A DNA stretch of 64,000 nt, taken from assembly GCF_947488715.1 (NCBI RefSeq), contig NZ_CANLAG010000001.1, positions 682,001-746,000 on the forward strand, given 5' to 3'. Below the pieces are notes generated by a model. The model saw nothing but the letters and a program-made list of their open reading frames with translations. It was not told the origin of the DNA and made no database searches. Below are positions 17,112 through 26,345 of the stretch, in pieces (within the stretch, counting starts at the first letter, position 1; each line of letters opens with the position of its first letter). Both the position numbers and the translations under genes were made by a program. This DNA comes from an uncultured Tateyamaria sp. Its GTDB lineage: Bacteria > Pseudomonadota > Alphaproteobacteria > Rhodobacterales > Rhodobacteraceae.

Positions 17112-17140
17112 GATTTTACCATGCGACATGGTAAGAAATC
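17112..17140. terminator. Hairpin between convergent genes
   Basis: TTACCATG (17116-17123) and CATGGTAA (17127-17134) form a perfect stem over a CGA loop. The flanking GATTT and AAATC can extend it. It lies between the stop of the lysozyme-like gene and the end of the convergent solute-binding-protein gene. Confidence 0.6.
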
Positions 17141-17148
17141 TGCTTGGG

Positions 17149-17883
17149 TCAGCGGTTGGGGGCGTAATTCTCAAACAGTGCATCCAACGTCCCGTCGTCC
17201 CTCATTTCCTCAACACTGTTTTTGTATGCGTTGGCAACGTCGTCATTTAGACCGGCGCTCGCCACGAGAAAGATGGGCACCTCGCGCACAGTTTGCCCAA
17301 GCGTCATTGGCTGCGACACTTCGAGTTGCGCCCAAAACTGCTGCATCGTGTGCCCGTTCTGAAACCACGCATCCACGCGACCAGCGGCCAACATCCTACT
17401 GCTGGATTCTGGCGACACTGTTCTGACCAGATTGCTGAAGCCAAGGTTGCTCAGCATCGCATCGGCTGTGGTTCCGCTTTCTATCGCGATGGAGCCTAGA
17501 GCGCGCGCAGCGTCCAGCGAATCCACTGAGTCGGAAATGGTTGCAAAACGCAGCTTGGCGCTGTGAATTTCGATGAGCCATCTGAATTCGTTGTTGTGCC
17601 GTTTCCCAAAGAACAGGGCAGGCATCAAAACCTCGTCTTGACTGCGCAGGGCCAGCATCGCCCGTTCGAACGGCATGAAGGTTATATCGAGTTGGCGTCC
17701 ATTGCGTCGTGCGGCCTCTTGCAGGACTTCTATGGCATAGCCCGGTCGCTCACTGTTCCCCTCGTTCATCAACGGCGCATAGTTGGCGGCGACGATGCGG
17801 TCCACCGTCTGCGCATGAACGGGAAACGCGAACATAGTGACCAAAAAGGTCCAGAAAGACACCGTTCGGAACCACAGACGCAT
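17149..17883 (-). CDS. Periplasmic solute-binding protein, SBP_bac_3 family
   Basis: A 244-residue protein with a signal peptide (VSFWTFLVTMFAFPVHA). A family-3 (amino-acid type) binding domain follows: IVAANYAPLMNEGNSERPGYAIEVLQEAARRNGRQLDITFMPFERAM, and later SIAIESGTTADAML. No permease or ATPase gene lies beside it, so it is an orphan binding protein whose transporter or sensor partner is elsewhere or absent. ATG 17883 follows AGGGAGG by 6 bases, better than the earlier in-frame start at 17919. The ligand is unknown. Confidence 0.82.
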   Translation of the reverse strand: MRLWFRTVSFWTFLVTMFAFPVHAQTVDRIVAANYAPLMNEGNSERPGYAIEVLQEAARRNGRQLDITFMPFERAMLALRSQDEVLMPALFFGKRHNNEFRWLIEIHSAKLRFATISDSVDSLDAARALGSIAIESGTTADAMLSNLGFSNLVRTVSPESSSRMLAAGRVDAWFQNGHTMQQFWAQLEVSQPMTLGQTVREVPIFLVASAGLNDDVANAYKNSVEEMRDDGTLDALFENYAPNR

Positions 17884-18003
17884 TCGAAACCCTCCCTTTT
17901 TGGCCAAAACTGCGCGCACCGATCAACCAAGATCGTTGAGCATCGGAGACTAGGCTCATTCAGTCAACCATCGGTTAACGCGGCCCGTACATCTGCGAAA
18001 GCA

Positions 18004-18030
18004 AAAGGGCCCCGGCAAAGGGGGCCCTTT
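18004..18030 (-). terminator. Intrinsic terminator of the xdh/BMP-transporter operon
   Basis: AAAGGGCCCC (18004-18013) and GGGGCCCTTT (18021-18030) form a perfect 10-pair stem with a 7-base loop. It lies 23 bases downstream of the binding-protein stop in the leftward direction and is followed there by a T-rich stretch. Confidence 0.8.
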
Positions 18031-18053
18031 CGAAGTCTGGTTGTCGTTGAGGC

Positions 18054-19136
18054 TTATTGAGGAATGTCGCCCTCGATCCCTTCGACGTAGAAGTTCATGC
18101 CAGCCAGCGTACCGTCATCTGCGGTCTCGCCCTCGGCAAGGAACGGCGAGCCGTCTTGCTTGTTCAACGGGCCGGTGAACGCGTGATAGGACCCGTCGGC
18201 CAGTGCGGCTTTCATCGCCAGTGCTTCGGCTTTGACGTCCTCAGGAACGGCGTCCGAAATCTCGCCGATGCCGACCATGCCAGCGCCGATGCCATCCCAG
18301 GTGTCCTTGCTTTCCCAGGTGCCGTCCATGACCGCCTGTGTGCGCGCGATGTAGTACGGTGCCCAATCGTCAATGATCGAGGACACGCGGGGGAAGGGGG
18401 CGTACTGACCCATGTCCGAGGCCTGACCAAAGGTAATCACGCCCCCTGCTTCTTGGGCTGCGGCTTGCGGTGCGGTCGAATCCGTGTGTTGCAAGACCAC
18501 GTCAGCGCCCTGTTCGATCAGAACCTTGGCGGCGTCTGCTTCTTTTGCGGGGTCAAACCATGTGTAGACCCAGATGATCTTGAATTCGACGTCGGGGTTC
18601 ACTTTGGCGGCATGGATATAGGCAGAGTTGATGCCCCGGATCACTTCGGGGATCGGGAAGGACCCGATGTATCCAATGACATTCGACTTGGTCATCTTGC
18701 CAGCGATGTGGCCTTGGATCGCGCGCCCTTCGTAGAACCGTGCCGAGTATGTCGACACATTCGGGTGCAGGCGTTTGTAGCCGGTGGCGTGCTCAAATTT
18801 CACGTCCGGGAACTTGGCCGCGACGTTGTTTGTCGGGTCCATGTAACCAAAGGACGTGGTAAAGATGAGGTCAGCCCCGTCCAGCGCCATCTGCGTCATC
18901 ACACGTTCGCTGTCCGGGCCTTCGGCCACGTTTTCAACAAACACGGTTTCGACCTTGTCGCCAAACTCCGCCTCAACCGCGAGGCGGCCTTGGTCATGCT
19001 CGTAGGTCCAGCCGCCGTCGCCGACCGGGCCAACATATACGAAACCAACCTTGGTCTTTTCATGCCCGTCCGCCAGCGCCGCGCCGCCGAGGCCCAGCAC
19101 CATGGCAGCACTTGCCAACAGTGTTGTAAATTTCAT
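18054..19136 (-). CDS. BMP-family ABC transporter substrate-binding protein (purine/nucleoside type)
   Basis: A 360-residue periplasmic binding protein. The signal peptide is MKFTTLLASAAMVLGLGGAALA, with no lipobox cysteine. The Bmp/PnrA-type domain follows: KVGFVYVGPVGDGGWTYEHDQGR, then ADLIFTTSFGYMDPTNNVA and DVVLQHTDSTAPQAAAQEA. PnrA-type proteins bind purine nucleosides or related bases. Its place at the end of an operon that begins with xanthine dehydrogenase supports a purine such as xanthine or hypoxanthine; this is inferred. A strong terminator follows. Confidence 0.92.
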   Translation of the reverse strand: MKFTTLLASAAMVLGLGGAALADGHEKTKVGFVYVGPVGDGGWTYEHDQGRLAVEAEFGDKVETVFVENVAEGPDSERVMTQMALDGADLIFTTSFGYMDPTNNVAAKFPDVKFEHATGYKRLHPNVSTYSARFYEGRAIQGHIAGKMTKSNVIGYIGSFPIPEVIRGINSAYIHAAKVNPDVEFKIIWVYTWFDPAKEADAAKVLIEQGADVVLQHTDSTAPQAAAQEAGGVITFGQASDMGQYAPFPRVSSIIDDWAPYYIARTQAVMDGTWESKDTWDGIGAGMVGIGEISDAVPEDVKAEALAMKAALADGSYHAFTGPLNKQDGSPFLAEGETADDGTLAGMNFYVEGIEGDIPQ

Positions 19137-19167
19137 CTCAGGTCTTCTCCCCGTTTAGGTGCGCCTC

Positions 19168-20088
19168 TTATCCCGAGGCGTGGAATGTGCGCCCCAGCGA
19201 GCCGGGGGCGCGAGATTTGTCTGCGCTCAGAATCACCAGCACGATGATCGTCACGACGTAGGGGGACATTGCCAAATACTCGACCGGAATAGCAACGCCT
19301 GCGCCTTGCAGGTTCAACTGCAGTTGGGTGATCCCGCCAAAAAGATAGGCACCCAAAAGCACGCGCCAGGGCTTCCAGCTGGCAAATACAACCAGGGCGA
19401 GGGCAATCCAGCCGACACCTGCCGTCATCCCTTCGGTCCATTGCGGCACACGTATCAGCGAAATGTAGGCACCACCCAGCCCCGCACAGGCCCCGCCAAA
19501 GAGTATGGCGAGCGTGCGGATACGTTTGACCTTGTAGCCCAGTGCGTGGGCTGCGTCGTGGTTCTCGCCCACGGCGCGCAACACCAACCCGACGCGTGTG
19601 AACGTCAGAACGGCCCATGTGGCGGCGACAATCGCGAGGCCCAGATACACGATAAGGTCATGCCCAAAAACAATGGGACCAATGACCGGAATGTCGGCCA
19701 ACGGGCCGAGCGGTGTGGTCTCGGTTCGGGGCGGTTTGATCCCGACATAGCTTTGGCCCATAAGCGCCGACAGCCCCAGTCCAAAGAGTGTCAAGGCAAG
19801 GCCAGACGCGACCTGATTGGCCAGAGCAACTTGCGTCAAAAACGCAAATAGCAGCGAAAGGACCGCGCCACCTACCGCCGCCGCTATGAACCCGATTGTG
19901 GGCGACCCGGTATTCACCGTGATGATGAAACCGCACACCGCGCCCGTGATCATCATCCCTTCGACGCCAAGGTTCAGCACCCCGGCGCGTTCGACGACAA
20001 GCTCACCGATGGCCGCCAGCAGGATGGGCGTCGCCGCCGCGATCATCGCCGCGATCAGGAGGATGGGGTTGATGGCGGATAGGTCCAT
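19168..20088 (-). CDS. ABC transporter permease of the BMP/nucleoside importer (subunit 2)
   Basis: A 306-residue integral membrane protein of the branched-chain-amino-acid/ribose permease family. It opens with MDLSAINPILLIAAMIAAATPILLAAIGELVVERAGVLNLGVEG, whose ERxGVLNLGVEG segment is typical of nucleoside-importer permeases. About eight to ten hydrophobic helices follow, with a cytoplasmic GENHDAAHALGYKVKRIRTLA loop. It pairs with the other permease in the operon. Its ATG directly abuts the stop of the small secreted protein gene. Confidence 0.92.
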   Translation of the reverse strand: MDLSAINPILLIAAMIAAATPILLAAIGELVVERAGVLNLGVEGMMITGAVCGFIITVNTGSPTIGFIAAAVGGAVLSLLFAFLTQVALANQVASGLALTLFGLGLSALMGQSYVGIKPPRTETTPLGPLADIPVIGPIVFGHDLIVYLGLAIVAATWAVLTFTRVGLVLRAVGENHDAAHALGYKVKRIRTLAILFGGACAGLGGAYISLIRVPQWTEGMTAGVGWIALALVVFASWKPWRVLLGAYLFGGITQLQLNLQGAGVAIPVEYLAMSPYVVTIIVLVILSADKSRAPGSLGRTFHASG

Positions 20089-20502
20089 CTAGTGCTCCCT
20101 TCGCAAGCAACGGACCATGGTGTCCGGATAGGTGTGTCTTTGTAAGTTGAGGACAATGACATCGTCTTGAAACAGCAATGAGAATGCGCGCACCTCTTGT
20201 GTTGTGCTGGCGGGTCTGACCAGAATTGGGTCGTCGTAGGAAGACCTCGCATGGCCAATCATCGCGATTTGTTCTTCGGTTTCAATCCAATGCCCGGACC
20301 AGGACCAAGCCTGATACGACTTTTGCTCACGCATTGCCCTAGCAGAGAATCGGCCACCCTCGACAAGTGCCAGCCGAAACTGCATGTCCGAGATGCCCAA
20401 TACCGTATCCTGCGTCGACAATGCGGCATCACAGACCCAAATGGTCGCCTGTGCTGCACTCGAAATCAACATGAAGGCAAGGGCAAGGCACCACCGCATC
20501 AC
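20089..20502 (-). CDS. Small secreted protein of unknown function inside the transporter operon
   Basis: I do not recognise this 137-residue protein. It begins with GTG-ATG and has a clear signal peptide (RWCLALAFMLISSAAQA). The mature part is about 115 residues, with one cysteine near each end (WVCDAALS and TMVRCLRREH) that could form a disulfide. The start overlaps the stop of the upstream permease gene and its own stop abuts the next permease start, so it is embedded in the operon. A helper role in purine uptake can be guessed only from position. Its presence in related operons elsewhere is not known to me. Confidence 0.7.
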   Translation of the reverse strand: MMRWCLALAFMLISSAAQATIWVCDAALSTQDTVLGISDMQFRLALVEGGRFSARAMREQKSYQAWSWSGHWIETEEQIAMIGHARSSYDDPILVRPASTTQEVRAFSLLFQDDVIVLNLQRHTYPDTMVRCLRREH

Positions 20503-21581
20503 GCCACCTCCGCCGTTCCAAACCGCACGCGGTAGTTTGTCAGCACATCCAGCGCCAACAGGAAAAACAACAGCATCCCCTGGAACACCTGAATGGCCGC
20601 TGCAGGCAAACCCAATTGCGACTGCGCAATGTCGCCGCCAATGTAGGTCAGCGCCATCAGCAACCCTGCGGCCACAATGCCAAGCGGGTTCAGACGGCCC
20701 AGAAACGCCACGATGATTGCCGTGAACCCATAGCCCACATTAAAATCAATACTGATCTGGCCGGACGGACCGGACACTTCGAACATGCCCGCGAGACCCG
20801 CCAAAAGACCCGACATCCCGAGGCAGAACAGCACCAAACGCGCGGGGTTCACACCACCAAATTTCGCCGCGCGGGGCGCTTCGCCCGTCACGCGAATGGC
20901 AAATCCCAACCGGTGCCGCGTCAGCAGGACATAGGCAAAGATCACAGCAATCAGCGCCGCGACGACACCCCAATGCATGCCCGTTCCGGCAATGATCTCG
21001 GCATTATGCGCTGATCCGTATTGTTGAAGGTTGCGCGATCCCGGAAACCCGAAGCCTTCGGGATTTTTCAACAGTCCCAACGACATGGAGGCCAGTAACT
21101 GCTCGGCCACATATACCAGCATCAGCGACACCAAAATTTCATTGGTGCCAAACTTGACCTTCAAAACCGCCGGTATCATCGCCCAGGCCCAACCACCCAA
21201 CGCCCCTGCCAACACCATCAGCGGAAAGATCAGAACGCTCTCGGTCGGATAAAACGCCAGACCAGCACCCGCCCCGCAAATGGCTCCGACGATGTACTGG
21301 CCTTCGGCCCCGATGTTCCAGATGCCTGCCCGAAACCCCAAGGCCAGGCCAATGGCAATCAGCACCAGCGGCGCGCCCTTGATCAACAGTTGCGGCCTGT
21401 AAAAGAACGCAAACTCACCAAATATCGGCTCCCAGAAAATCGTCGCAATCGCTTCCAGTGGGTCCTTGCCCAGAACAGCAAACAACACGCCGCCAAAAAT
21501 CATCGTCAACACAACCGCGAGTACGGGCGTGGCATAGGCCATCAGGGCCGAGGGTTGCGGACGCGCCTCAATGCGGATCAT
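20499..21581 (-). CDS. ABC transporter permease of the BMP/nucleoside importer (subunit 1)
   Basis: A 360-residue integral membrane protein. After an initial helix (LMAYATPVLAVVLTMIFGGVLFAVLG) it has the family segment FRAGIWNIGAEGQYIVGAI and a cytoplasmic loop RVTGEAPRAAKFGGVNPARLVLF, in which EAPRAAKFGG is the expected ATPase-contacting helix. It would form the membrane channel with the second permease. Its start lies 45 bases after the end of the ATPase gene. The stop overlaps the following small gene. Confidence 0.92.
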   Translation of the reverse strand: MIRIEARPQPSALMAYATPVLAVVLTMIFGGVLFAVLGKDPLEAIATIFWEPIFGEFAFFYRPQLLIKGAPLVLIAIGLALGFRAGIWNIGAEGQYIVGAICGAGAGLAFYPTESVLIFPLMVLAGALGGWAWAMIPAVLKVKFGTNEILVSLMLVYVAEQLLASMSLGLLKNPEGFGFPGSRNLQQYGSAHNAEIIAGTGMHWGVVAALIAVIFAYVLLTRHRLGFAIRVTGEAPRAAKFGGVNPARLVLFCLGMSGLLAGLAGMFEVSGPSGQISIDFNVGYGFTAIIVAFLGRLNPLGIVAAGLLMALTYIGGDIAQSQLGLPAAAIQVFQGMLLFFLLALDVLTNYRVRFGTAEVA

Positions 21582-21626
21582 CGCGCCAGCCTTTCATTGT
21601 TCCAAAAATATGCACGCAATGACGGC

Positions 21627-23141
21627 TCAGACATGTGCAACCTCCATCCCATGCGCGCCACCGAGCATCAGGCCAATCTGTTCAACGTCCAGCCCCGCAG
21701 TTGGACGCGGGGCCGACAACTGTCCTTCGTTCAATGCGGCAAACCGATCCGAAATCTCCATCAACTCGTCGAGATCTTGAGAAATCACCACCACTGCCGC
21801 ACCGCCTGCTGCCAAGTCTAGTAGCGCCTGTCGGATCGCAGCCGCAGCAGCGGCATCCACGCCCCACGTGGGCTGGTTCACCACCAAAACGTCTGGCTTC
21901 TGCAGCACCTCGCGTCCGATAACAAACTTCTGCAAATTGCCGCCAGACAGCGACCGGGCCGCGTTTTCTGGCCCCGGTGTGCGCACGTCAAAATCTGAAA
22001 TGATCCGCTGCGCAAAGGCGCGCGTTTTGGCCCAATCCAGCAATCCGCGGCGGGCCAAACCTTCGCGCGCCGCACCGGTCAACATGGCGTTTTCGGTCAG
22101 CGACATGTTTGGGGCCGCGGCGTGACCCAGCCGTTCCTCCGGCGCCGACAACACCCCCAGGCCACGCCGCGCTTCTGGTCCAATGCCGTGCATATCGCGA
22201 CCCTGAAAGGCGACCATTCCGGGCCCCGCAGCCAATTCGCCGGACAAAACGGCCAAGAGTTCGTCCTGGCCGTTTCCTGCGACCCCACCGATGCCCAGCA
22301 CCTCGCCTACATGAACGTCAAATGTCACGTCGCGCAGTGCCATACCAAATGCGGACGGGGATGCGGCAGACAGGCCCGTCACAGCAAGCGCTACATCGCC
22401 GGTGCTATGCGATGATGCTTTGGGCGTTGTCAGCGTGCTGCCAACCATCAGTTCGGCCATGTCACGTGCCGAGGTATCGCGGGGCACACATGTGCCGACG
22501 ACTTTGCCTCCGCGCAGGATCGTCGCCGCGTCGCACAGCGCCCGGATCTCTTCCAACTTGTGAGAAATGTAGAGGATCGCGGTGCCTTCGGCGCTCAGTT
22601 TGCGCAGAGTTTCGAATAGAATTTCGACCTCTTGCGGCGTCAGCACCGAGGTCGGTTCATCCATGATCAACAGCTTGGGATCCTGCAGCAGGCAGCGAAT
22701 GATCTCGACCCGTTGCCGCTCCCCGGCAGACAGATCCCCGACCGTTCTGTCCGGTGACAGGGGTAAACCGTAGGTGTCCGATACTTCGAGGATACGTGCG
22801 GCCAATGTCCGCATGGGCGGCGGTGTTTCCATACCGAGGGCGATGTTTTCGGCAACGGACAGAGCGTCGAAAAGCGAAAAGTGTTGAAACACCATGCCGA
22901 CGCCAGCACCGCGCGCGGCACGCGGGTCGCTGGGTGCAAACGTGCTGCCTTGCATCTCCATTTGGCCGGCGTCCGGCTTGACCAGCCCATATATCATCTT
23001 GACCAGAGTGGATTTCCCAGCCCCGTTTTCACCGAGCAACGCGTGAATTTCTCCTGGCGCAATAGCCAAAGACACATCGTCATTGGCCACAACACCGGGA
23101 TAGGCTTTGGTGAGCCCGCGCAGGGCAAGCAGGTCAGTCAC
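21627..23141 (-). CDS. ABC transporter ATP-binding protein (two-domain, BMP/nucleoside importer)
   Basis: A 504-residue protein with two ABC domains. The first has Walker A GENGAGKSTLVKM, signature LSAGERQRVEII and Walker B LLIMDEPTSVL. The second has a degenerate Walker A (GVAGNGQDELLAVL) and signature LSGGNLQKFVIGREVLQKPD, as is usual in ribose/nucleoside-type importers. It powers uptake through the two permeases downstream. GTG 23141 is the start: GGAGAG lies just before it, it overlaps the xdhC stop (GTGA), and the family N-terminus (TDLLALRGLTKAYPGV) begins there. Confidence 0.92.
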   Translation of the reverse strand: MTDLLALRGLTKAYPGVVANDDVSLAIAPGEIHALLGENGAGKSTLVKMIYGLVKPDAGQMEMQGSTFAPSDPRAARGAGVGMVFQHFSLFDALSVAENIALGMETPPPMRTLAARILEVSDTYGLPLSPDRTVGDLSAGERQRVEIIRCLLQDPKLLIMDEPTSVLTPQEVEILFETLRKLSAEGTAILYISHKLEEIRALCDAATILRGGKVVGTCVPRDTSARDMAELMVGSTLTTPKASSHSTGDVALAVTGLSAASPSAFGMALRDVTFDVHVGEVLGIGGVAGNGQDELLAVLSGELAAGPGMVAFQGRDMHGIGPEARRGLGVLSAPEERLGHAAAPNMSLTENAMLTGAAREGLARRGLLDWAKTRAFAQRIISDFDVRTPGPENAARSLSGGNLQKFVIGREVLQKPDVLVVNQPTWGVDAAAAAAIRQALLDLAAGGAAVVVISQDLDELMEISDRFAALNEGQLSAPRPTAGLDVEQIGLMLGGAHGMEVAHV

Positions 23142-24067
23142 GCGCGTCTCTCCATTGGTCGTTTCTCTGATTGCAGTGACAGTGCTAGCCGATGCGCCAC
23201 CCCAACCGCAATCATATGCGGGTGTTTCCCCAATGCCGGGTCGCCGATCGGGCAGATGATGCGCGCAATTTGCGCAGGGGTGTGCCCCAACGCGGCCAGC
23301 CGTTTGCGAAAACGGGCCCATTTCGTTGCCGATCCAATCAGCCCGCATGTATCGAAGCCGTGGGACAGCAACGCATAGCAAAGCGCCAAATCCAGATCAT
23401 GCGAATATGTCAGGATCAAGTGGTGCGCATCGCGCGGTGCGTGAGGTGCCAATACGGCAGGGTCTGCTGCGGGCACGCAGGTCACGGCTTGTGGTACATC
23501 GGCAGGGAAACGATCAGGCGCCGTATCCACCCAAGTGATCGCAACGCCCGGCATTTTGTGCACAACATCGACCAATGCGCGTCCGACATGCCCCGCGCCC
23601 CAAACCCACAGATGATGCGGGGTTGCAGCGACGGGTTCCACCATCCATCCGTCGACCAGTTGCGCCAACGGCAGCGTGCCTTGGCCCCGTGCCGCGCGCA
23701 ACAGGCGGGTGACGCCCAGCGGCATGTCACCTGATCCGCGCGCGATCACATCTTCGGGCAGAGCCTGCGCGCGTTTCAGATCATATATCTCGCTCAGCAC
23801 CTCAACGGCGCCGCCGCAACATTGCCCCATATCCGGTCCAAGCGCGTGACGGCTGAGACTGTCCTTGTGCAAATGCCGTGCTGATTTCGCCAATTGGTAT
23901 TCCAATGCGCCGCCACCAATTGTGCCGGATTGCCCATCCGCCCAGACCAACATTGCCGCACCGACCTCACGCGGGGTAGACCCGTGTACTGCGGCCACAA
24001 CGACGCGGATCACACGCCCATGCGCCTCGCACGCGGCGATCAGGCCCGCGCGGTCAAACATCGCCAC
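23138..24067 (-). CDS. xdhC: Xanthine dehydrogenase accessory protein XdhC
   Basis: A 309-residue cytosolic chaperone. XdhC proteins bind the molybdenum cofactor, protect its sulfuration and insert it into xanthine dehydrogenase. Visible marks are HGSTPREVGAAMLVWADGQSGTIGGGALEYQ in the N-terminal half and the C-terminal Rossmann-like part (LWVWGAGHVGRALVDVVHKMP, then CGLIGSATKWARFRKRL). The start overlaps the 3' end of xdhB, and ATG 24061 is an alternative only two codons later. Confidence 0.92.
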   Translation of the reverse strand: MAMFDRAGLIAACEAHGRVIRVVVAAVHGSTPREVGAAMLVWADGQSGTIGGGALEYQLAKSARHLHKDSLSRHALGPDMGQCCGGAVEVLSEIYDLKRAQALPEDVIARGSGDMPLGVTRLLRAARGQGTLPLAQLVDGWMVEPVAATPHHLWVWGAGHVGRALVDVVHKMPGVAITWVDTAPDRFPADVPQAVTCVPAADPAVLAPHAPRDAHHLILTYSHDLDLALCYALLSHGFDTCGLIGSATKWARFRKRLAALGHTPAQIARIICPIGDPALGKHPHMIAVGVAHRLALSLQSEKRPMERRA

Positions 24068-26345
24068 GCGCCGTGTGCACGGCCCTTAGCACTGCCTCAG
24101 GTGTCGCAGGCGCGTCGAGATCGGGGTAATGCGGCCCACATGCAGCAGCGGCATCGTTGAGCGCGAGAAAGGCAGAAATCCCAAGCATCAGAGGCGGTTC
24201 GCCAACTGCTTTGGATTTGTAGATGGTGTCTGCGGCGTTCTCACCATCCCATAGGGCCACATTGAAAATAGCGGGGCGGTCACCGCAGGCCGGGATTTTG
24301 TAGGTCGATGGTGCATGGGTGCGCAATCGGCCCTGATCGTCCCATACCAACTCTTCGGTGGTGAGCCATCCGGCACCCTGCACATAGCCGCCTTCGATCT
24401 GGCCGATGTCCAGCGCCGGGTTCAGTGACGCGCCCGCGTCGTGCAGGATATCGGCGCGTAAAATACGGTTTTCCCCGGTCAGCGTATCTATCACCACCTC
24501 AGTCACTGCCGCACCGTAGGCAAAATAGAAAAATGGGCGGCCATGCCCTTTGATCCGGTCCCATTTGATGTCCGGTGTCTTGTAGAAACCGGTGGCCGAT
24601 AGGCTGATGCGCGCCTCATATGTCAGGGTGGCGGCCTCGGTAAAGCTCAGGTCGGCTGCTCCGGCGCGCACGCGGCCCTCTGCAAACAAGACATCTTCCG
24701 CCGCGCATTGATGCAGTTGTGCGATGTGTTCAGCCATACGGTCGCGGATTGTGTCGCAAGCGGCCTTGACCGCCATGCCGTTTAAATCACTGCCCGACGA
24801 GGCTGCCGTGGCGGATGTGTTTGGCACCTTGGCGGTGTCGGTCGCCGTGATCTTGACCGCCTCAAGCGGTACACCAAACCTTGATGCCGCAACCTGGGCC
24901 ACCTTCTGAAAAAGGCCCTGACCCATTTCGGTGCCGCCGTGGTTCAGGTGGATAGAGCCATCCGCATAGACATGCACCAGAGCCCCGGCCTGATTGAGGT
25001 GTGTGAGGGTAAAGCTGATGCCGAATTTCACGGGCGTGAGCGCAATACCCTTTTTGAGGATCGTGTTTGCCGCGTTCCAGTCAGCGACCGCAGCACGACG
25101 GGCGTCGTAGCTGGCGCTGTCTCGCAACTTTGCCACCAGAGCATCGCCGACAAAGTCATCGACAACCTGGCCATAGGGCGTCGTCTGCGATTTCGCCGGT
25201 GCCTCTGCGCCATAGAAATTCGCCATGCGCACAGCCAGTGGATCAAGGCCCAGATGTCCCGCGACATGGTCCACGATACGCTCCATGCCCAGCATGCCCT
25301 GAGGTCCGCCAAAGCCGCGAAATGCAGTTGCGGACTGCGTGTTGGTGCGCAAACGGTGGCTTTCGATCCGCACATGCGGCAGCCAGTATGCGTTGTCGGC
25401 ATGCAGCATCGCGCGGTCGGCCACGGGCAATGACAGGTCCATGGCCCAGCCACAGCGTGTGTAGTGCCGCACGTCGAGGCCAGTGATCCTACCCGCGTCG
25501 TCAAAGCCTACATCGTAGTCGATGCGAAAATCGTGCCGTTTGCCGGTCACGGTCATATCGTCGTCGCGGTCGTATCGCATCTTGCAGGTGCGACCGGTGG
25601 CCCGTGCTGCCACGGCACAGGCGACGGCCAATGCGTTGCCCTGGCTTTCCTTGCCGCCGAACCCACCGCCCATGCGGCGCGTTTCGACCCGTACGGCATG
25701 CATGGGGCGACCGATGGCATCCGCGACTTTGTGCTGTATCTCGGTTGGATGCTGTGTGGACGAGATGATGTGCATATCGCCATCTTCGCCGGGCATGGCC
25801 AGTGCGGCCTGACCCTCGAGATAGAAATGCTCCTGCCCGCCGATTTCGATCTGGCCGGTCAGACGATGGGCCGCACCGCCAAGTGCCTGGGCAACATCGC
25901 CGCGTGCGTAAATGCGTGGTCCGTCCTCAAAGCGGGCGTCCGCGGCCAATGCATCCTCGATGCTCAGGATTGGCGCGACGGGTGCAATATCAACCTGTGC
26001 CAACCTCGCCGCGTGGCGTGCTTGCAGGTGACTGTGGGCAATCACAAGGAATAGGGGTTGTCCCACATAGTGAACCTCACCAGTGGCCAACAGAGGCTCA
26101 TCATGTGCGGATGGCGAGACGTCATTGGCAGAGGGCAGGTCGTCCGCGATCAGGACAGAGACCACGCCGGGTGCCGCGCGTACCTGCGTCAGATCCATCG
26201 CGGTGATGCGGCCACGGGCGGCGTCGCTGAGACCAAAGGCCAAGTGTAAAGTCCCAGCCGGCGTGGGCGTGTCGTCGACATAGCGCGCGGCGCCTGTGAC
26301 ATGCAGATGTGCGGCGTCGTGGGGCAGGGGTCGTGAGACGCTCAT
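24054..26345 (-). CDS. xdhB: Xanthine dehydrogenase molybdopterin-binding subunit
   Basis: A 763-residue large subunit that carries the molybdenum cofactor and oxidises hypoxanthine to xanthine and xanthine to urate. The N-terminal region (HDAAHLHVTGAARYVDDTPTP) is the a/b-hammerhead domain. RRMGGGFGGKESQG and HLNHGGTEMGQGLFQKVAQ bind the cofactor. The glutamate in KSKAVGEPPLMLG near the C-terminus is the expected catalytic base. ATG 26345 overlaps the xdhA stop (ATGA) and matches the family N-terminus. Confidence 0.94.
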   Translation of the reverse strand: MSVSRPLPHDAAHLHVTGAARYVDDTPTPAGTLHLAFGLSDAARGRITAMDLTQVRAAPGVVSVLIADDLPSANDVSPSAHDEPLLATGEVHYVGQPLFLVIAHSHLQARHAARLAQVDIAPVAPILSIEDALAADARFEDGPRIYARGDVAQALGGAAHRLTGQIEIGGQEHFYLEGQAALAMPGEDGDMHIISSTQHPTEIQHKVADAIGRPMHAVRVETRRMGGGFGGKESQGNALAVACAVAARATGRTCKMRYDRDDDMTVTGKRHDFRIDYDVGFDDAGRITGLDVRHYTRCGWAMDLSLPVADRAMLHADNAYWLPHVRIESHRLRTNTQSATAFRGFGGPQGMLGMERIVDHVAGHLGLDPLAVRMANFYGAEAPAKSQTTPYGQVVDDFVGDALVAKLRDSASYDARRAAVADWNAANTILKKGIALTPVKFGISFTLTHLNQAGALVHVYADGSIHLNHGGTEMGQGLFQKVAQVAASRFGVPLEAVKITATDTAKVPNTSATAASSGSDLNGMAVKAACDTIRDRMAEHIAQLHQCAAEDVLFAEGRVRAGAADLSFTEAATLTYEARISLSATGFYKTPDIKWDRIKGHGRPFFYFAYGAAVTEVVIDTLTGENRILRADILHDAGASLNPALDIGQIEGGYVQGAGWLTTEELVWDDQGRLRTHAPSTYKIPACGDRPAIFNVALWDGENAADTIYKSKAVGEPPLMLGISAFLALNDAAAACGPHYPDLDAPATPEAVLRAVHTARGDV

